NCBI RefSeq assembly: GCF_017316185.1
Contig: NZ_JAFLVX010000015.1
Span: 62,001-126,000 of the forward strand
Reading direction: 5' to 3'
Length of the DNA stretch: 64,000 nucleotides
From: Candidatus Vagococcus giribetii
GTDB lineage: Bacteria; Bacillota; Bacilli; Lactobacillales; Vagococcaceae
The position numbers and the translations under genes were made by a program. Below the pieces are notes generated by a model that was not told the DNA's origin, did no database searches, and saw only the letters and a list, made by a program, of their open reading frames with translations. Positions 45,867-54,630 of the stretch are shown piece after piece. Numbering within the stretch: the stretch's first letter is position 1; each line of letters opens with the position of its first letter.

Positions 45867-47354
45867 TTATCCTAATAAACTCCTGTTTAGTTTAGGATTA
45901 TTCTTACTCGCATAGATTCGTCGAATGTTTTTTCTAATGCGTTTTAAGTCATAGGTTGTTCCTAACTCTGAGAAAACATAATAGTCTGAGTCCCATTTCC
46001 CTTGGTATTTATTAGTTAAAATCAAATCATAAGTTTTTCCTGGCTCATAAACTTCACAAATAACGCCATTCATACTACTAAGCTGTAGCATCCACATGTT
46101 GCTCGTAGCTTCTTTAAACAATGGATCCATCTCTAGAGCAATCCCTACTGTTACATCACGTTTCATGACATTGTCTAAAATTGCCATAATACTTAGATAC
46201 TTAATTTCAGTCATAATGAGTAATTGATGGTGTGTCTCTTCTGAAAGTTTTAGTTGCTTTTTAGCGATTTTCGTTAAGTGCGTGGTTAACACTCTCATTG
46301 AATGACCTGACAAATATGCTTCCATTGACCAAATATTATCTAAATCATACACTTCAATATCACCTTTAAAAAAGTAAATTTTAGGGTGGATTTGAGCCAA
46401 CAAGAAATAAATATGTTTTTCTAATTTTCTTGGCATAACTAAGGGCTTATAGTACATCAATAAACTCTCTAAGATGACTGTATCTAGTAAAGCTGTCGGC
46501 GTAAACCGAGATCTGACTAAAGCATAATCATCAAAATCTTCTTCTGATAGAATTCCCATAGCAATTAAGAAGACAAACTGAAGTAAACTTTCCTCATCAG
46601 CAACTTCAAACGCATAATTACCAAATAACCTAAATGTTATTTCTCTAATTTTTAAATAAAGAGGATCACGCTCATAAAGAATCGCCTTTTGATTCAATTG
46701 CCTAAAATCTTGATTAGCCATAGCTACTCTTTTTTTAGTAATACGTAGCCATAGACTTACTTTTTTCTGGCTTTCCTCGGATAAATGAAGTTCTAAGGCT
46801 TTTTCTATCATAGCAATATAACCTTGCTCACTGGTTTTTATCTCTTCTTTCCTTGATTCTGTTAAATACCAAAAAAATTGAAAATAAAAATAACGAATCT
46901 GACTTTCTTCACCTACTAATTTGCCTTGCCAAATACTTATGTCAAACTCTTCTAAGACTTGATTAATTTCTTTGATTTTTCTAAATAGAGTTGATTCACT
47001 TAGCTTAAGTTCATTAGATAAAAACACAGGTGAAAAATCACCATGTTGGAAAATATAATGCAATATGTTGTATTTAATACTTGCTAAGTAGAAATCAGTC
47101 TCCACTTGAGTCATTGAAAAAGAATTAGTCATGCTCAAATCAAGAGAATTACCTTCAAAGGTTAACGTAATTTCACCATCATATTCTTCTAGAGTAATTT
47201 GTAAGTCTTCTACGTAAGATTCTAGTGACGATTTAGAAACACCTAGCTCTTTAGCAAGTGTCGACAAACTTCCTTTACCGCTAGACAACATCAAATGCTT
47301 TAATAAATTTAGTTGAGTGGCTTCTTTTTTTTCTAATAAGTTATCATACTTCAT
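45867..47354 (-). CDS. Mga-like helix-turn-helix regulator
   Basis: Predicted 495-residue protein with two N-terminal HTH segments (about residues 15-60 and 85-140, ELKLSESTLFRKIKEIN in the second) and a long helical C-terminus that resembles PRD/EIIB-like parts of Mga/AtxA regulators. Such proteins sense sugar metabolism through PTS phosphorylation. It is the second gene of an operon with the Nox-like flavoprotein, 4 bases apart, and lies upstream of glpKOF. Control of the glp genes is a reasonable guess only. Confidence 0.82.
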   Translation of the reverse strand: MKYDNLLEKKEATQLNLLKHLMLSSGKGSLSTLAKELGVSKSSLESYVEDLQITLEEYDGEITLTFEGNSLDLSMTNSFSMTQVETDFYLASIKYNILHYIFQHGDFSPVFLSNELKLSESTLFRKIKEINQVLEEFDISIWQGKLVGEESQIRYFYFQFFWYLTESRKEEIKTSEQGYIAMIEKALELHLSEESQKKVSLWLRITKKRVAMANQDFRQLNQKAILYERDPLYLKIREITFRLFGNYAFEVADEESLLQFVFLIAMGILSEEDFDDYALVRSRFTPTALLDTVILESLLMYYKPLVMPRKLEKHIYFLLAQIHPKIYFFKGDIEVYDLDNIWSMEAYLSGHSMRVLTTHLTKIAKKQLKLSEETHHQLLIMTEIKYLSIMAILDNVMKRDVTVGIALEMDPLFKEATSNMWMLQLSSMNGVICEVYEPGKTYDLILTNKYQGKWDSDYYVFSELGTTYDLKRIRKNIRRIYASKNNPKLNRSLLG

Positions 47355-47358
47355 GACT

Positions 47359-48663
47359 TTATCCTCTTTGACTTAACTTGATCATATCGGCTACTGGATT
47401 GGCAAACAAGGGGTGATAAAAGTAATCTTTTTGGGCTAACTCTTGAATGCTCATTTCTAAATCAATAGCTAGCGCATAGGTATTAATCTTTTCGAGGATA
47501 TTCACTTTAGCTATCATCTGAACCCCTAAAAGTACCTGAGTATTTTTGTTGTAAGTAAATTTAATTTTGACAGGTTCTTTTTCCACTGTGGATAAAGGAA
47601 AGTTCAGCGTCAATGTGGCTACTGAACCTGGGTATAAAAATGAATCTGCTTCTGTTAACCCACAACTGGCTAAATAATAATCAAACACACACGTTCCAAT
47701 GATTCGAATTGCCCCGTGATAAGGGGTAGTTTTTGTTTCTAGATTTTCAGCACACACATGAGCTGATCTCACCGCATTATTAATCAGAGGTAGGTAAATC
47801 GATTGCTCTAGGAGTAAAGATGGTACTTGAACCAAGTCTCCAATCGCAAAAACATCTGGTTGAGACGTCTCAAAGTATGCATCCACCTTAATCGTTTGAT
47901 CGGCATGGAAAGCTAATTCTCCTTTAAAAATCGATAAATCCGGTCTAACATTAGTAGCTAAAAAGGCGGTGTCTGTCCTTATTTCTTCTTGTTGAGTCAC
48001 TAATGTCACCTTATCTTCTAGCCCTTCACTTTGTATATCTTTTACTGTCTGAGAAAAATAAGTAGTGACATAATCATTTTCTGCTATCTTTTCTAAAAAT
48101 GGTTGTAAGAAATCTTCGTCAAAGGATTTATACAAGGGATAGCTCATGCTTTCAATTAAGCTAACGTGCTTGTGTTGTTTGACTAAAGAACTAGCTAACT
48201 CCATTCCAGTTTGACCAGCCCCAATAATCGCTACCTTTTGGCTGGATTTGATTCTCTCCACAGCTAATTGAGCTTGTTCTCTTTTTTTATAAGTTAAAAA
48301 GCCTGGATGATCACTAATCAATTTTTGTGAATGTTGAGACGATCCCATAGCTAAAACCAGTTTGTCATAGTAGACAGCCCCCTTAGTTGTTTCCACACAA
48401 TGATTAACAAAATCAAAGTCTGTCCCACGAACGCCTAATTCTAGGTGAATACCTTTTTTGAGTAAGTGCTCTTTTGTCGTAAAAGTGGCTTCATCTAGAG
48501 AAGAAATCACACCGTTCATCAAAAGAGTTAGCCCACTGGGTAAAAAGCCTAATTCTTTTTCTTGTTCAATCAAGACGACTTCATCATAAGGATGTAGCTC
48601 TTTTGTTCTAATCGCACAATGAACTCCCGCAAACGAAGCACCAATAATCACAACCTTCATCAT
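47359..48663 (-). CDS. NADH-oxidase-like FAD/NAD(P) disulfide-oxidoreductase-family protein, Cys-less
   Basis: Predicted 434-residue two-dinucleotide flavoprotein: FAD motif IIGASFAG at the start, NAD motif IIGAGQTGMELA near residue 150 and the second FAD motif FAIGDL. It aligns along its length with water-forming NADH oxidase and NADH peroxidase, but the peroxidatic Cys42 (FLSCG) is replaced: here FLPSG, with Ser at residue 42 counted from the second Met. A Cys-sulfenic mechanism is therefore impossible; it may make H2O2 or use another acceptor. AAGGGG precedes ATGATG, and either Met could start it. It is cotranscribed with the Mga-like regulator. Confidence 0.85.
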   Translation of the reverse strand: MMKVVIIGASFAGVHCAIRTKELHPYDEVVLIEQEKELGFLPSGLTLLMNGVISSLDEATFTTKEHLLKKGIHLELGVRGTDFDFVNHCVETTKGAVYYDKLVLAMGSSQHSQKLISDHPGFLTYKKREQAQLAVERIKSSQKVAIIGAGQTGMELASSLVKQHKHVSLIESMSYPLYKSFDEDFLQPFLEKIAENDYVTTYFSQTVKDIQSEGLEDKVTLVTQQEEIRTDTAFLATNVRPDLSIFKGELAFHADQTIKVDAYFETSQPDVFAIGDLVQVPSLLLEQSIYLPLINNAVRSAHVCAENLETKTTPYHGAIRIIGTCVFDYYLASCGLTEADSFLYPGSVATLTLNFPLSTVEKEPVKIKFTYNKNTQVLLGVQMIAKVNILEKINTYALAIDLEMSIQELAQKDYFYHPLFANPVADMIKLSQRG

Positions 48664-48684
48664 AAAACCCCTTTCATTTTTCCA

Positions 48685-48727
48685 TAAGTAAAAGAGAGAA
48701 AACGAATTGCTTCAGTCATCTCTCTTT
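48685..48727 (-). terminator. Intrinsic terminator of rel-dtd
   Basis: AAAGAGAGA (48691-48699) pairs with TCTCTCTTT (48719-48727), just after the dtd stop. Confidence 0.65.
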
Positions 48728-48733
48728 ATTTGT

Positions 48734-49180
48734 TTATTTATTATCTGTGTCAAAGACGATAGTTACAGGTCCATCATTCTCAATGGCAACAACCATATGT
48801 GCCCCAAACTCTCCTTCTTTAACCACTAACTCTTCATCTCTCAAAGACTCATTGAAATAACGATATAGTCTTAACGCCTCATCAGGATGTGCTGACTTGG
48901 TAAAACTTGGACGATTTCCTTTTTTCGTATCTGCTAGTAACGTAAATTGGGAAATAGATAAGATGCTTCCTCCAACTTGATGAATATCTAAATTCATTTT
49001 ACCCGCTTCATCCTCAAAAATTCGCAAGCCATTAATTTTTTTTACTAAATAATCAGCTTCTTTTTCAGTATCTCCTTCTTTAACGCCTACTAATAACACA
49101 TAGCCTTGTTTGATACTGCCAAGCTCTTCTGAATCAACTGAAACACTAGCTTGACTCACTTTTTGCAAAACGACTTTCAT
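48734..49180 (-). CDS. dtd: D-aminoacyl-tRNA deacylase
   Basis: Predicted 148-residue enzyme that removes D-amino acids (and mischarged glycine) from tRNA. Motifs SQFTLLAD and GNRPSFTKSA form the active-site pocket; the Gly-cisPro type sequence is close to consensus. It lies 14 bases after rel, a pairing conserved across Firmicutes. AGGAGA precedes the ATG. Confidence 0.95.
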   Translation of the reverse strand: MKVVLQKVSQASVSVDSEELGSIKQGYVLLVGVKEGDTEKEADYLVKKINGLRIFEDEAGKMNLDIHQVGGSILSISQFTLLADTKKGNRPSFTKSAHPDEALRLYRYFNESLRDEELVVKEGEFGAHMVVAIENDGPVTIVFDTDNK

Positions 49181-49194
49181 GGTATCTCTCCTTT

Positions 49195-51414
49195 TTAGCC
49201 TTTTGTTCGTCGAACACTATAAACTTCGGGTATAGCTTTTATTTTGTCCACAATTTGTTCTAAATGAGTTAAGTTTTGGATACCAATGGTTAAGTGAATC
49301 ACAGCCATCTTATTTTTAGCTGGTTTAGCTTCCACACCAACTAAACGCTTAGTGTGAGAGTTAACTACTAATAAAATGTCATTGAGTAATCCTGTGCGAT
49401 TGTATCCATAAATTTCTAAATCTGCATTGTAATCTTGATTACTTGTTGCAGCTGTATCTTCCCACTCAACTTCGATTTGACGCTGTTGCACCTCTTCCGA
49501 GTTGTTATTCATATTTGGACAATCTTTACGGTGAATAGACACCCCACGCCCCTTAGTAATATAGCCAACAATCTCATCTCCTGGTACTGGGTTACAACAT
49601 CGACTAATTCTAACTAATAAGTTATCTGCTCCCTGAATAACAATACCGCCTTCATGACGGATCTTCATTTTATTTGGGTCTTTCTTTTGAACAGGTTGCG
49701 TCATTAACTCATCGGCTTCTTCTTGTTGCTTTTTAATGCCTAGTTCTTTTCGCTCTTTTTCAGTTAAGCGATTAAACACAACTTGAGTGGTAATCTCACC
49801 AAAACCAATGGAAGCAAATAAATCTTCTGCTGTATGATAATTAAAACGCTCTAGAGCATCTGCTAATTTGTCTTTTGTTAAAAAGTCTTTTGGAGCAAAG
49901 TCATTATCTAATAAATAGCGCTCCAACATAGTACGACCTTTTTCAATGTTTTCATCACGGTCTTTATCTTTGAAGAAACGTTTAATTTTGTTTCTAGCAC
50001 GACTAGTTGCCACTAAATTGACCCAGTCACGACTTGGACCAAATGAATTCGCAGAAGTCAAAATTTCAATAATGTCTCCATTTTTAAGCTTGTAATCAAG
50101 AGGCACCATCTTACCATTCACTTTAGCACCAGTGGTTTTATTCCCAACTTCGGTATGAATGTTATAGGCAAAATCTAAAGGTCCAGAGCCTTTAGGTAAC
50201 TCTGTAACATCTCCTTTAGGTGTGAAAACATACACTTTATCACTAAAAATTTCACCTTTTACATTATCCATAAATTCAGACGCATCATAATTTTCATCTT
50301 GAAGTTCGATAATTTCACGAAGTAAACTAATTTGATTAGCATTTTTGTCGTTTTGTTTTTCTGTTTTTCCTTCTTTATAAGCCCAGTGAGCTGCTACCCC
50401 AAATTCTGCAATTTCATGCATTTCATGGGTTCTGATTTGGATTTCAATCGGGTTGCCACTTGGTCCAATCACAGTCGTATGAAGAGACTGATACATGTTG
50501 TTTTTTGGAACAGCGATATAGTCTTTAAAACGACCTGGTAGTGGTTTCCATTTAGTATGAATCGCCCCTAAAACAGCGTAACAATCCTTGATTGAATCTA
50601 CCAATACACGAATAGCTAATAAATCATAGATTTCACCAAAATCTTTTTTCTTATCTTTCATCTTACGATAAATAGAATAAATATGTTTTGGTCGACCATA
50701 AATAACTGCTTCAATACCTAAATCTTCTGTGGCTTCTTTGATTTCTTCCACAGTTTGTTCGACATACATCTCACGTTCACCACGTTTTGAATTCATTAAG
50801 TGAACGATTCGGTAATATTGTCTTGGGTTTAGGTAGCGAAGTGAACGGTCCTCTAATTCCCATTTGATTAAGCTAATCCCTAAGCGATGTGCTAAAGGCG
50901 CATAAATCTCTAGTGTTTCTTTAGCAATTCTGCGTTGCTTATCTTCTCTTAAATGATTTAAGGTTCTCATGTTATGCACACGGTCTGCTAGTTTTACCAT
51001 AATGACGCGTAAATCTTGAGACATGGCTAAAAGCATTTTACGGTGATTCTCAGCTAATTGCTCTTCGTGTGATTTGTATTTGATCTTACCTAATTTAGTC
51101 ACACCATCCACTAACATAGCAACGTCAGGTCCAAACTCTTCCTCTAAATCCTGTAGCGTCACATCAGTGTCTTCTACTACATCATGTAAAAAACCTGTCG
51201 CTACTGTATGTGGGTCCATGTTTAATTCCGCTAAAATCCCAGCTACTTGAATGGGATGGACAATATAGGGTTCTCCTGATTGTCTAAACTGTTCAGCATG
51301 AGCTTTTGTCGCGTAGTCACATGCTTTTTGCACAAAATCAACATGCTCTTGACTCATATAACTTGAAACCATCTTAATGACTTCTTTATCTGTTAATACC
51401 TTTTCTTTTGGCAT
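49195..51414 (-). CDS. rel: Bifunctional (p)ppGpp synthetase/hydrolase Rel
   Basis: Predicted 739-residue long RSH protein, the main stringent-response enzyme. Order: HD hydrolase domain with HDVVEDT (about residue 76), synthetase domain with YQSLHT (about 310), TGS domain (about 390-450), a helical/zinc-finger region with CCNPVPGD and a C-terminal ACT domain (about 665-739). Both catalytic motifs are intact, so it should make and degrade (p)ppGpp. ATG at 51412-51414 follows AAGGAGGGG. Its leader contains a terminator-like hairpin between promoter and start. Confidence 0.96.
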   Translation of the reverse strand: MPKEKVLTDKEVIKMVSSYMSQEHVDFVQKACDYATKAHAEQFRQSGEPYIVHPIQVAGILAELNMDPHTVATGFLHDVVEDTDVTLQDLEEEFGPDVAMLVDGVTKLGKIKYKSHEEQLAENHRKMLLAMSQDLRVIMVKLADRVHNMRTLNHLREDKQRRIAKETLEIYAPLAHRLGISLIKWELEDRSLRYLNPRQYYRIVHLMNSKRGEREMYVEQTVEEIKEATEDLGIEAVIYGRPKHIYSIYRKMKDKKKDFGEIYDLLAIRVLVDSIKDCYAVLGAIHTKWKPLPGRFKDYIAVPKNNMYQSLHTTVIGPSGNPIEIQIRTHEMHEIAEFGVAAHWAYKEGKTEKQNDKNANQISLLREIIELQDENYDASEFMDNVKGEIFSDKVYVFTPKGDVTELPKGSGPLDFAYNIHTEVGNKTTGAKVNGKMVPLDYKLKNGDIIEILTSANSFGPSRDWVNLVATSRARNKIKRFFKDKDRDENIEKGRTMLERYLLDNDFAPKDFLTKDKLADALERFNYHTAEDLFASIGFGEITTQVVFNRLTEKERKELGIKKQQEEADELMTQPVQKKDPNKMKIRHEGGIVIQGADNLLVRISRCCNPVPGDEIVGYITKGRGVSIHRKDCPNMNNNSEEVQQRQIEVEWEDTAATSNQDYNADLEIYGYNRTGLLNDILLVVNSHTKRLVGVEAKPAKNKMAVIHLTIGIQNLTHLEQIVDKIKAIPEVYSVRRTKG

Positions 51415-51435
51415 ATGACCCCTCCTTATTATTCT

Positions 51436-51474
51436 TATTAAAAAAAGAGGCAGATTCAATAAACTGTCCTCTTT
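51436..51474 (-). promoter_or_regulatory. Candidate transcription attenuator in the rel leader
   Basis: On the minus strand AAAGAGG-A-CAG (51464-51474) pairs with CTG-C-CTCTTT (51444-51453) and is followed by seven T residues. It lies downstream of the rel promoter (51505-51533) and about 25 bases upstream of the start codon. No minus-strand gene exists upstream that would need a terminator. An AAAGAG at about 51480-51485 could pair with the 3' arm as an antiterminator. Confidence 0.55.
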
Positions 51475-51504
51475 GACTGATTCTTACTCTTTAAGATTAA
51501 ACTA

Positions 51505-51533
51505 ATTATACTCACTTTATTTTAGTATTTCAA
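51505..51533 (-). promoter_or_regulatory. rel promoter
   Basis: On the minus strand TTGAAA (51528-51533) and a perfect TATAAT (51505-51510) are 17 bp apart. Confidence 0.75.
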
Positions 51534-51585
51534 TGATTTGCAACAAGAGTTTCAGTATCTTGTCTGAAAACATTCTTAGTTTCGT

Positions 51586-51613
51586 TTGAATGTCTTTTAT
51601 TTTATGTTATGAT
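51586..51613 (+). promoter_or_regulatory. Promoter of the ArsR-ClC pair
   Basis: TTGAAT (51586-51591) and TATGAT (51608-51613) are 16 bp apart, with TG before the -10. Confidence 0.6.
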
Positions 51614-51651
51614 ACACTCGTTACAACGTTTTTGGGAAGAGGAGACTTGTT

Positions 51652-51963
51652 ATGAAGCAACTTAGTAAAGAAGAGATTCACAATCAGTTAAACACTCTAA
51701 ATACTGAAAATATCAGCACTCTTTTCAAATTAATGTCTGAAGAAATTCGCTTTAAGTTAATCTATATTTTAAGTCATCAAGAGAAAATGTGTGTCAGTGA
51801 ATTAGCTGACTTTATTAATGCAAGTGTCGCTACCACCTCTCACCACTTACAACTATTAAAAAAATACGAGTTAGTAGAGAGTACTCGTGAAGGAAAACAA
51901 ATATTTTATTCCATTCACCATCCAAAAGTACTGCATTTAATGAAAGCAGGCTTTGATTTCTAA
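51652..51963 (+). CDS. ArsR-family transcriptional regulator
   Basis: Predicted 103-residue winged-helix repressor. The recognition helix region reads NASVATTSHHLQLLKKYELV (about 60-79), typical of ArsR/SmtB proteins. A Cys in the alpha-3 segment MCVSELAD (about residue 45) resembles the metal-site position of some members, but the full CxC pattern is missing, so the effector is unclear. GAGGAGA precedes ATG. It is 27 bases upstream of a ClC-type channel gene and divergent from rel. It probably controls its own operon. Confidence 0.88.
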   Translation: MKQLSKEEIHNQLNTLNTENISTLFKLMSEEIRFKLIYILSHQEKMCVSELADFINASVATTSHHLQLLKKYELVESTREGKQIFYSIHHPKVLHLMKAGFDF

Positions 51964-51990
51964 TTTTTAACAAGGGAAAGGATTTTTTAC

Positions 51991-53199
51991 ATGACAAAAA
52001 ACAAACTTATCTTACGGTTAGTTTTATACGGATTTATTATTAGTACCTTGATTGGTGTTATTTCGTTTGGCTTTATCTTTTTAGAGAGCAACCTCTCACA
52101 TCATTTATGGGATGCCGTTCTCCCTTATCCTTGGCTGATTTTACCTATCTGTCTTTTAGGAGGTGTTATTGTGGGCTCTTTAAGAAAAAAATGGGGAGAT
52201 TACCCTCAAGTGGCTCATCATACTATTTCTGAGTTGAAAGAAACACAAACTGTTGATTACAGACATGTTTTCAACAACTTGACAGTAGCTCTCTTTATTT
52301 TAATTTTTGGAGCTGGCGTTGGTCCAGAAGCTGCTCTACTTAGCTCAATTGTCATGCTTTCAGTTTGGCAAGCAGACAAGCTACGTTATCTATACGGAAA
52401 CCAAGAAGAATTCTTTTCACTATCACCCATAGATAGAATCAAGCACATGCTACACCCAACAAAATACTTAGTCACTTATCACAAAGACAATGAACCTGAC
52501 CATCCACAACTAGCAAACATCAAGAAATTTAGTAACACATTGTTTTCATTAAATGGACTTGTGGCCTTCTTTGTTTTAATGAAGTTAACTGAGCAGCCTT
52601 CTTTCATTACCAAAATGGGAGAAACTAATTGGCATTTAAAAGAATTACTTTTATTAATTCCTTTAGTGTTATTCGGGTACTTATCAGGTCAACTTTATTT
52701 GTTACTCAAAAAACACATGACTCGCTGGTTTGATTTTTGGCAAGATCAACCTATCAAAAAAGCCTTAATTGGTTCAGTTGCTATTTTTGTAACAGCGATT
52801 TTTTTACCTAGTTTACTCTTTTCTGGACAAACAAGCTTAGGTGGTATTCCTGAACGCTACTTACAATTCTCAGTTGCTTTCTTACTCGTTGTAGTAGCCT
52901 TAAAATTAGTCTTTCTATTAATTTGCCTAAACACTGGTTGGATTGGCGGGGATATCTTCCCTATTGTTTTTGCAGCCATTTTAAATGGTTTTGCCATCTC
53001 TCAATTGTTCCCAACATTTGATGCTATTTTCATTGCAGCTGTTGTAGCAACGTCTATGGCAATTGTTATTTTAGACTCACCTGTGGGTATTCCTATTTTT
53101 GTGGCACTTTTCTTTCCGTCACAAATCTTACCAGTCCTACTAATGGTGGCTTTAATATTTATTGCGAAAAAGAAATTAACTAAAAAATTAGCTAAATAA
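51991..53199 (+). CDS. ClC-family ion channel/transporter
   Basis: Predicted 402-residue membrane protein with about ten hydrophobic segments. ClC-type selectivity motifs are recognisable in variant form: GAGVGPEAALL (for GxEGP) and GWIGGDIFPIVFA (for GGxFxP). This resembles the YfeO-like branch of bacterial ClC proteins more than the fluoride-specific branch. Substrate anion and mode (channel or H+ antiport) cannot be told from sequence. It lies in an operon after an ArsR regulator, an unusual partner, and ends at a strong terminator. Confidence 0.82.
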   Translation: MTKNKLILRLVLYGFIISTLIGVISFGFIFLESNLSHHLWDAVLPYPWLILPICLLGGVIVGSLRKKWGDYPQVAHHTISELKETQTVDYRHVFNNLTVALFILIFGAGVGPEAALLSSIVMLSVWQADKLRYLYGNQEEFFSLSPIDRIKHMLHPTKYLVTYHKDNEPDHPQLANIKKFSNTLFSLNGLVAFFVLMKLTEQPSFITKMGETNWHLKELLLLIPLVLFGYLSGQLYLLLKKHMTRWFDFWQDQPIKKALIGSVAIFVTAIFLPSLLFSGQTSLGGIPERYLQFSVAFLLVVVALKLVFLLICLNTGWIGGDIFPIVFAAILNGFAISQLFPTFDAIFIAAVVATSMAIVILDSPVGIPIFVALFFPSQILPVLLMVALIFIAKKKLTKKLAK

Positions 53200-53232
53200 A
53201 AAAATCCTCTGCCCTAGTCGCAGAGGATTTTT
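53199..53232. terminator. Bidirectional intrinsic terminator
   Basis: AAAAATCCTCTGC (53200-53212) pairs with GCAGAGGATTTTT (53220-53232). It serves the ClC gene and the convergent alarmone synthetase gene. Confidence 0.88.
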
Positions 53233-53916
53233 TTATTCTTCTAAAGCTTCTATTTCATTGCGTATTGCTAACATCTCTTCTTCCATTTGAGCAATCACTT
53301 TAGCTGATACTTCTAATCGTTCACTTAATTTAGAGTCAATATGTGAGTCCTTATATCGCAAACCATGCTCAAGACTTGCCCAATAGTCCATAGCAATTGT
53401 TCTAAATTGAATTTCAACTTTTACTTTTTTCGTTTCTTGAAAGAAAAAGACTGGAATTTCAAGAATCACATGTAAACTACGATAACCACTTGGCTTAGGT
53501 TCTTTGATATAGTCCTTAATCTCTAAAATAGTCACATCTGTTTGATGGCTTAGTGAATCTAAAATCATGTAAATATCATCTGTATAAGAACAAATCACAC
53601 GAATACCTGCCACATCAGCTAGCTTTTCCTCAACAATTTCTCTAGAAAAAGAATAACCTTTTCGGTCCAGTTTTGTTGCAATGCTACCAATTTTTTTAAC
53701 ACGACTTTGAATTTGATGAATCGTATTATTGCGACCAACAATATTAGAATTAGTTAATTCTCTATCAATAATTCTCAGTTTGGTTTCAACTTCATCAATT
53801 GCTGATTGGTAATAAATAATCAGCTTTTTGTAAATATCAAATGCACCCATATAAATATTTGCCCTGGGATCATCATTGTTCATAATATCCATTAATTCTT
53901 TTGAAGAAAATTCCAT
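53233..53916 (-). CDS. Small alarmone synthetase (RelP/RelQ family)
   Basis: Predicted 227-residue protein with only the (p)ppGpp synthetase domain: DVAGIRVICSY, then KPSGYRSLHV and EIQFRTIAMDYWASLEH. There is no HD hydrolase or regulatory domain. The RTIAMDxWASLEH motif is closer to Bacillus YwaC (RelP) than to YjbM (RelQ), and the gene is not in the relQ-ppnK-rluD operon. That assignment is from memory of those sequences. ATG at 53914-53916 follows AGGAG by 8 bases. It lies 1.8 kb from rel. Confidence 0.9.
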   Translation of the reverse strand: MEFSSKELMDIMNNDDPRANIYMGAFDIYKKLIIYYQSAIDEVETKLRIIDRELTNSNIVGRNNTIHQIQSRVKKIGSIATKLDRKGYSFSREIVEEKLADVAGIRVICSYTDDIYMILDSLSHQTDVTILEIKDYIKEPKPSGYRSLHVILEIPVFFFQETKKVKVEIQFRTIAMDYWASLEHGLRYKDSHIDSKLSERLEVSAKVIAQMEEEMLAIRNEIEALEE

Positions 53917-54050
53917 TGTCTTCACTCCTAAATTTATCTCATACACTTACTATACTTTATTTTTATGAGCATTTCATGATTTTTAATCAATTATTCTATC
54001 TATTTCACTCCTTATTTACTTGTTAGAGATAGATGGACAATTATTATTCG

Positions 54051-54059
54051 TGGTATACT
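54051..54059 (+). promoter_or_regulatory. Extended -10 promoter of the lipoprotein gene
   Basis: TGGTATACT is an extended -10 about 25 bases before the ATG. Confidence 0.45.
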
Positions 54060-54084
54060 TAAACAAAAGAAAGGAATGATTCCT

Positions 54085-54579
54085 ATGCGATATTTCAGTA
54101 GAAAATCATCAATTATTCTTTTTCTGCTCCTATCCTTGTCACTCCTATTAGTCGCTTGTTCTTCTCCTAAAAAAAATCAACCCAAAAAAGCACACATCAT
54201 TCAAATTCTTAATAACCAAAACAGCTTACAACAAAATGCTGTTTACTATTTTGATAATGGGACTCTTACCGTTTCTTTAACTTACGCCCCTTTTAGAAAA
54301 CCTAATGAATTACCTAATGAATTTGAAGACTCTGACATAGTTAAAAATGATATGAAACGCTATGAAAAAGAATTCCCTAATACATCATTAAACTTAGATA
54401 ACTTCTCTCCTTATTTTGAAAAAACAATCAAAAAAGTAACTTTAAACATTGATGAAGACAAAAAAGAAGTCTCCCTAACTGGAAAAGACTTTAACAAATC
54501 CTTTAAACAATCAGAAACCAATAATAATCGTTTGATTGATGACGTTGGGATTGAGTATGAATTAAAAATAGATCATTAA
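54085..54579 (+). CDS. Lipoprotein of unknown function
   Basis: Predicted 164-residue protein with a type II signal peptide and lipobox LVAC, so Cys25 would be lipidated and the protein held on the outer face of the membrane. The mature part is Lys/Asn-rich with no domain I recognise. ATG at 54085 is chosen because AAAGGA ends 9 bases upstream; an earlier in-frame ATG abuts it. It is a single-gene unit between a promoter and a terminator. Confidence 0.82.
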   Translation: MRYFSRKSSIILFLLLSLSLLLVACSSPKKNQPKKAHIIQILNNQNSLQQNAVYYFDNGTLTVSLTYAPFRKPNELPNEFEDSDIVKNDMKRYEKEFPNTSLNLDNFSPYFEKTIKKVTLNIDEDKKEVSLTGKDFNKSFKQSETNNNRLIDDVGIEYELKIDH

Positions 54580-54586
54580 AAAAAGC

Positions 54587-54629
54587 AAAGAGCTTGTGTT
54601 ATGTAAATACATACAACAAGCTCTTTCTT
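54587..54629. terminator. Bidirectional intrinsic terminator
   Basis: AAAGAGCTTGT (54587-54597) pairs with ACAAGCTCTTT (54615-54625), followed by CTTTTT. It separates the convergent lipoprotein and rsmE genes. Confidence 0.82.
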
Positions 54630-54630
54630 T

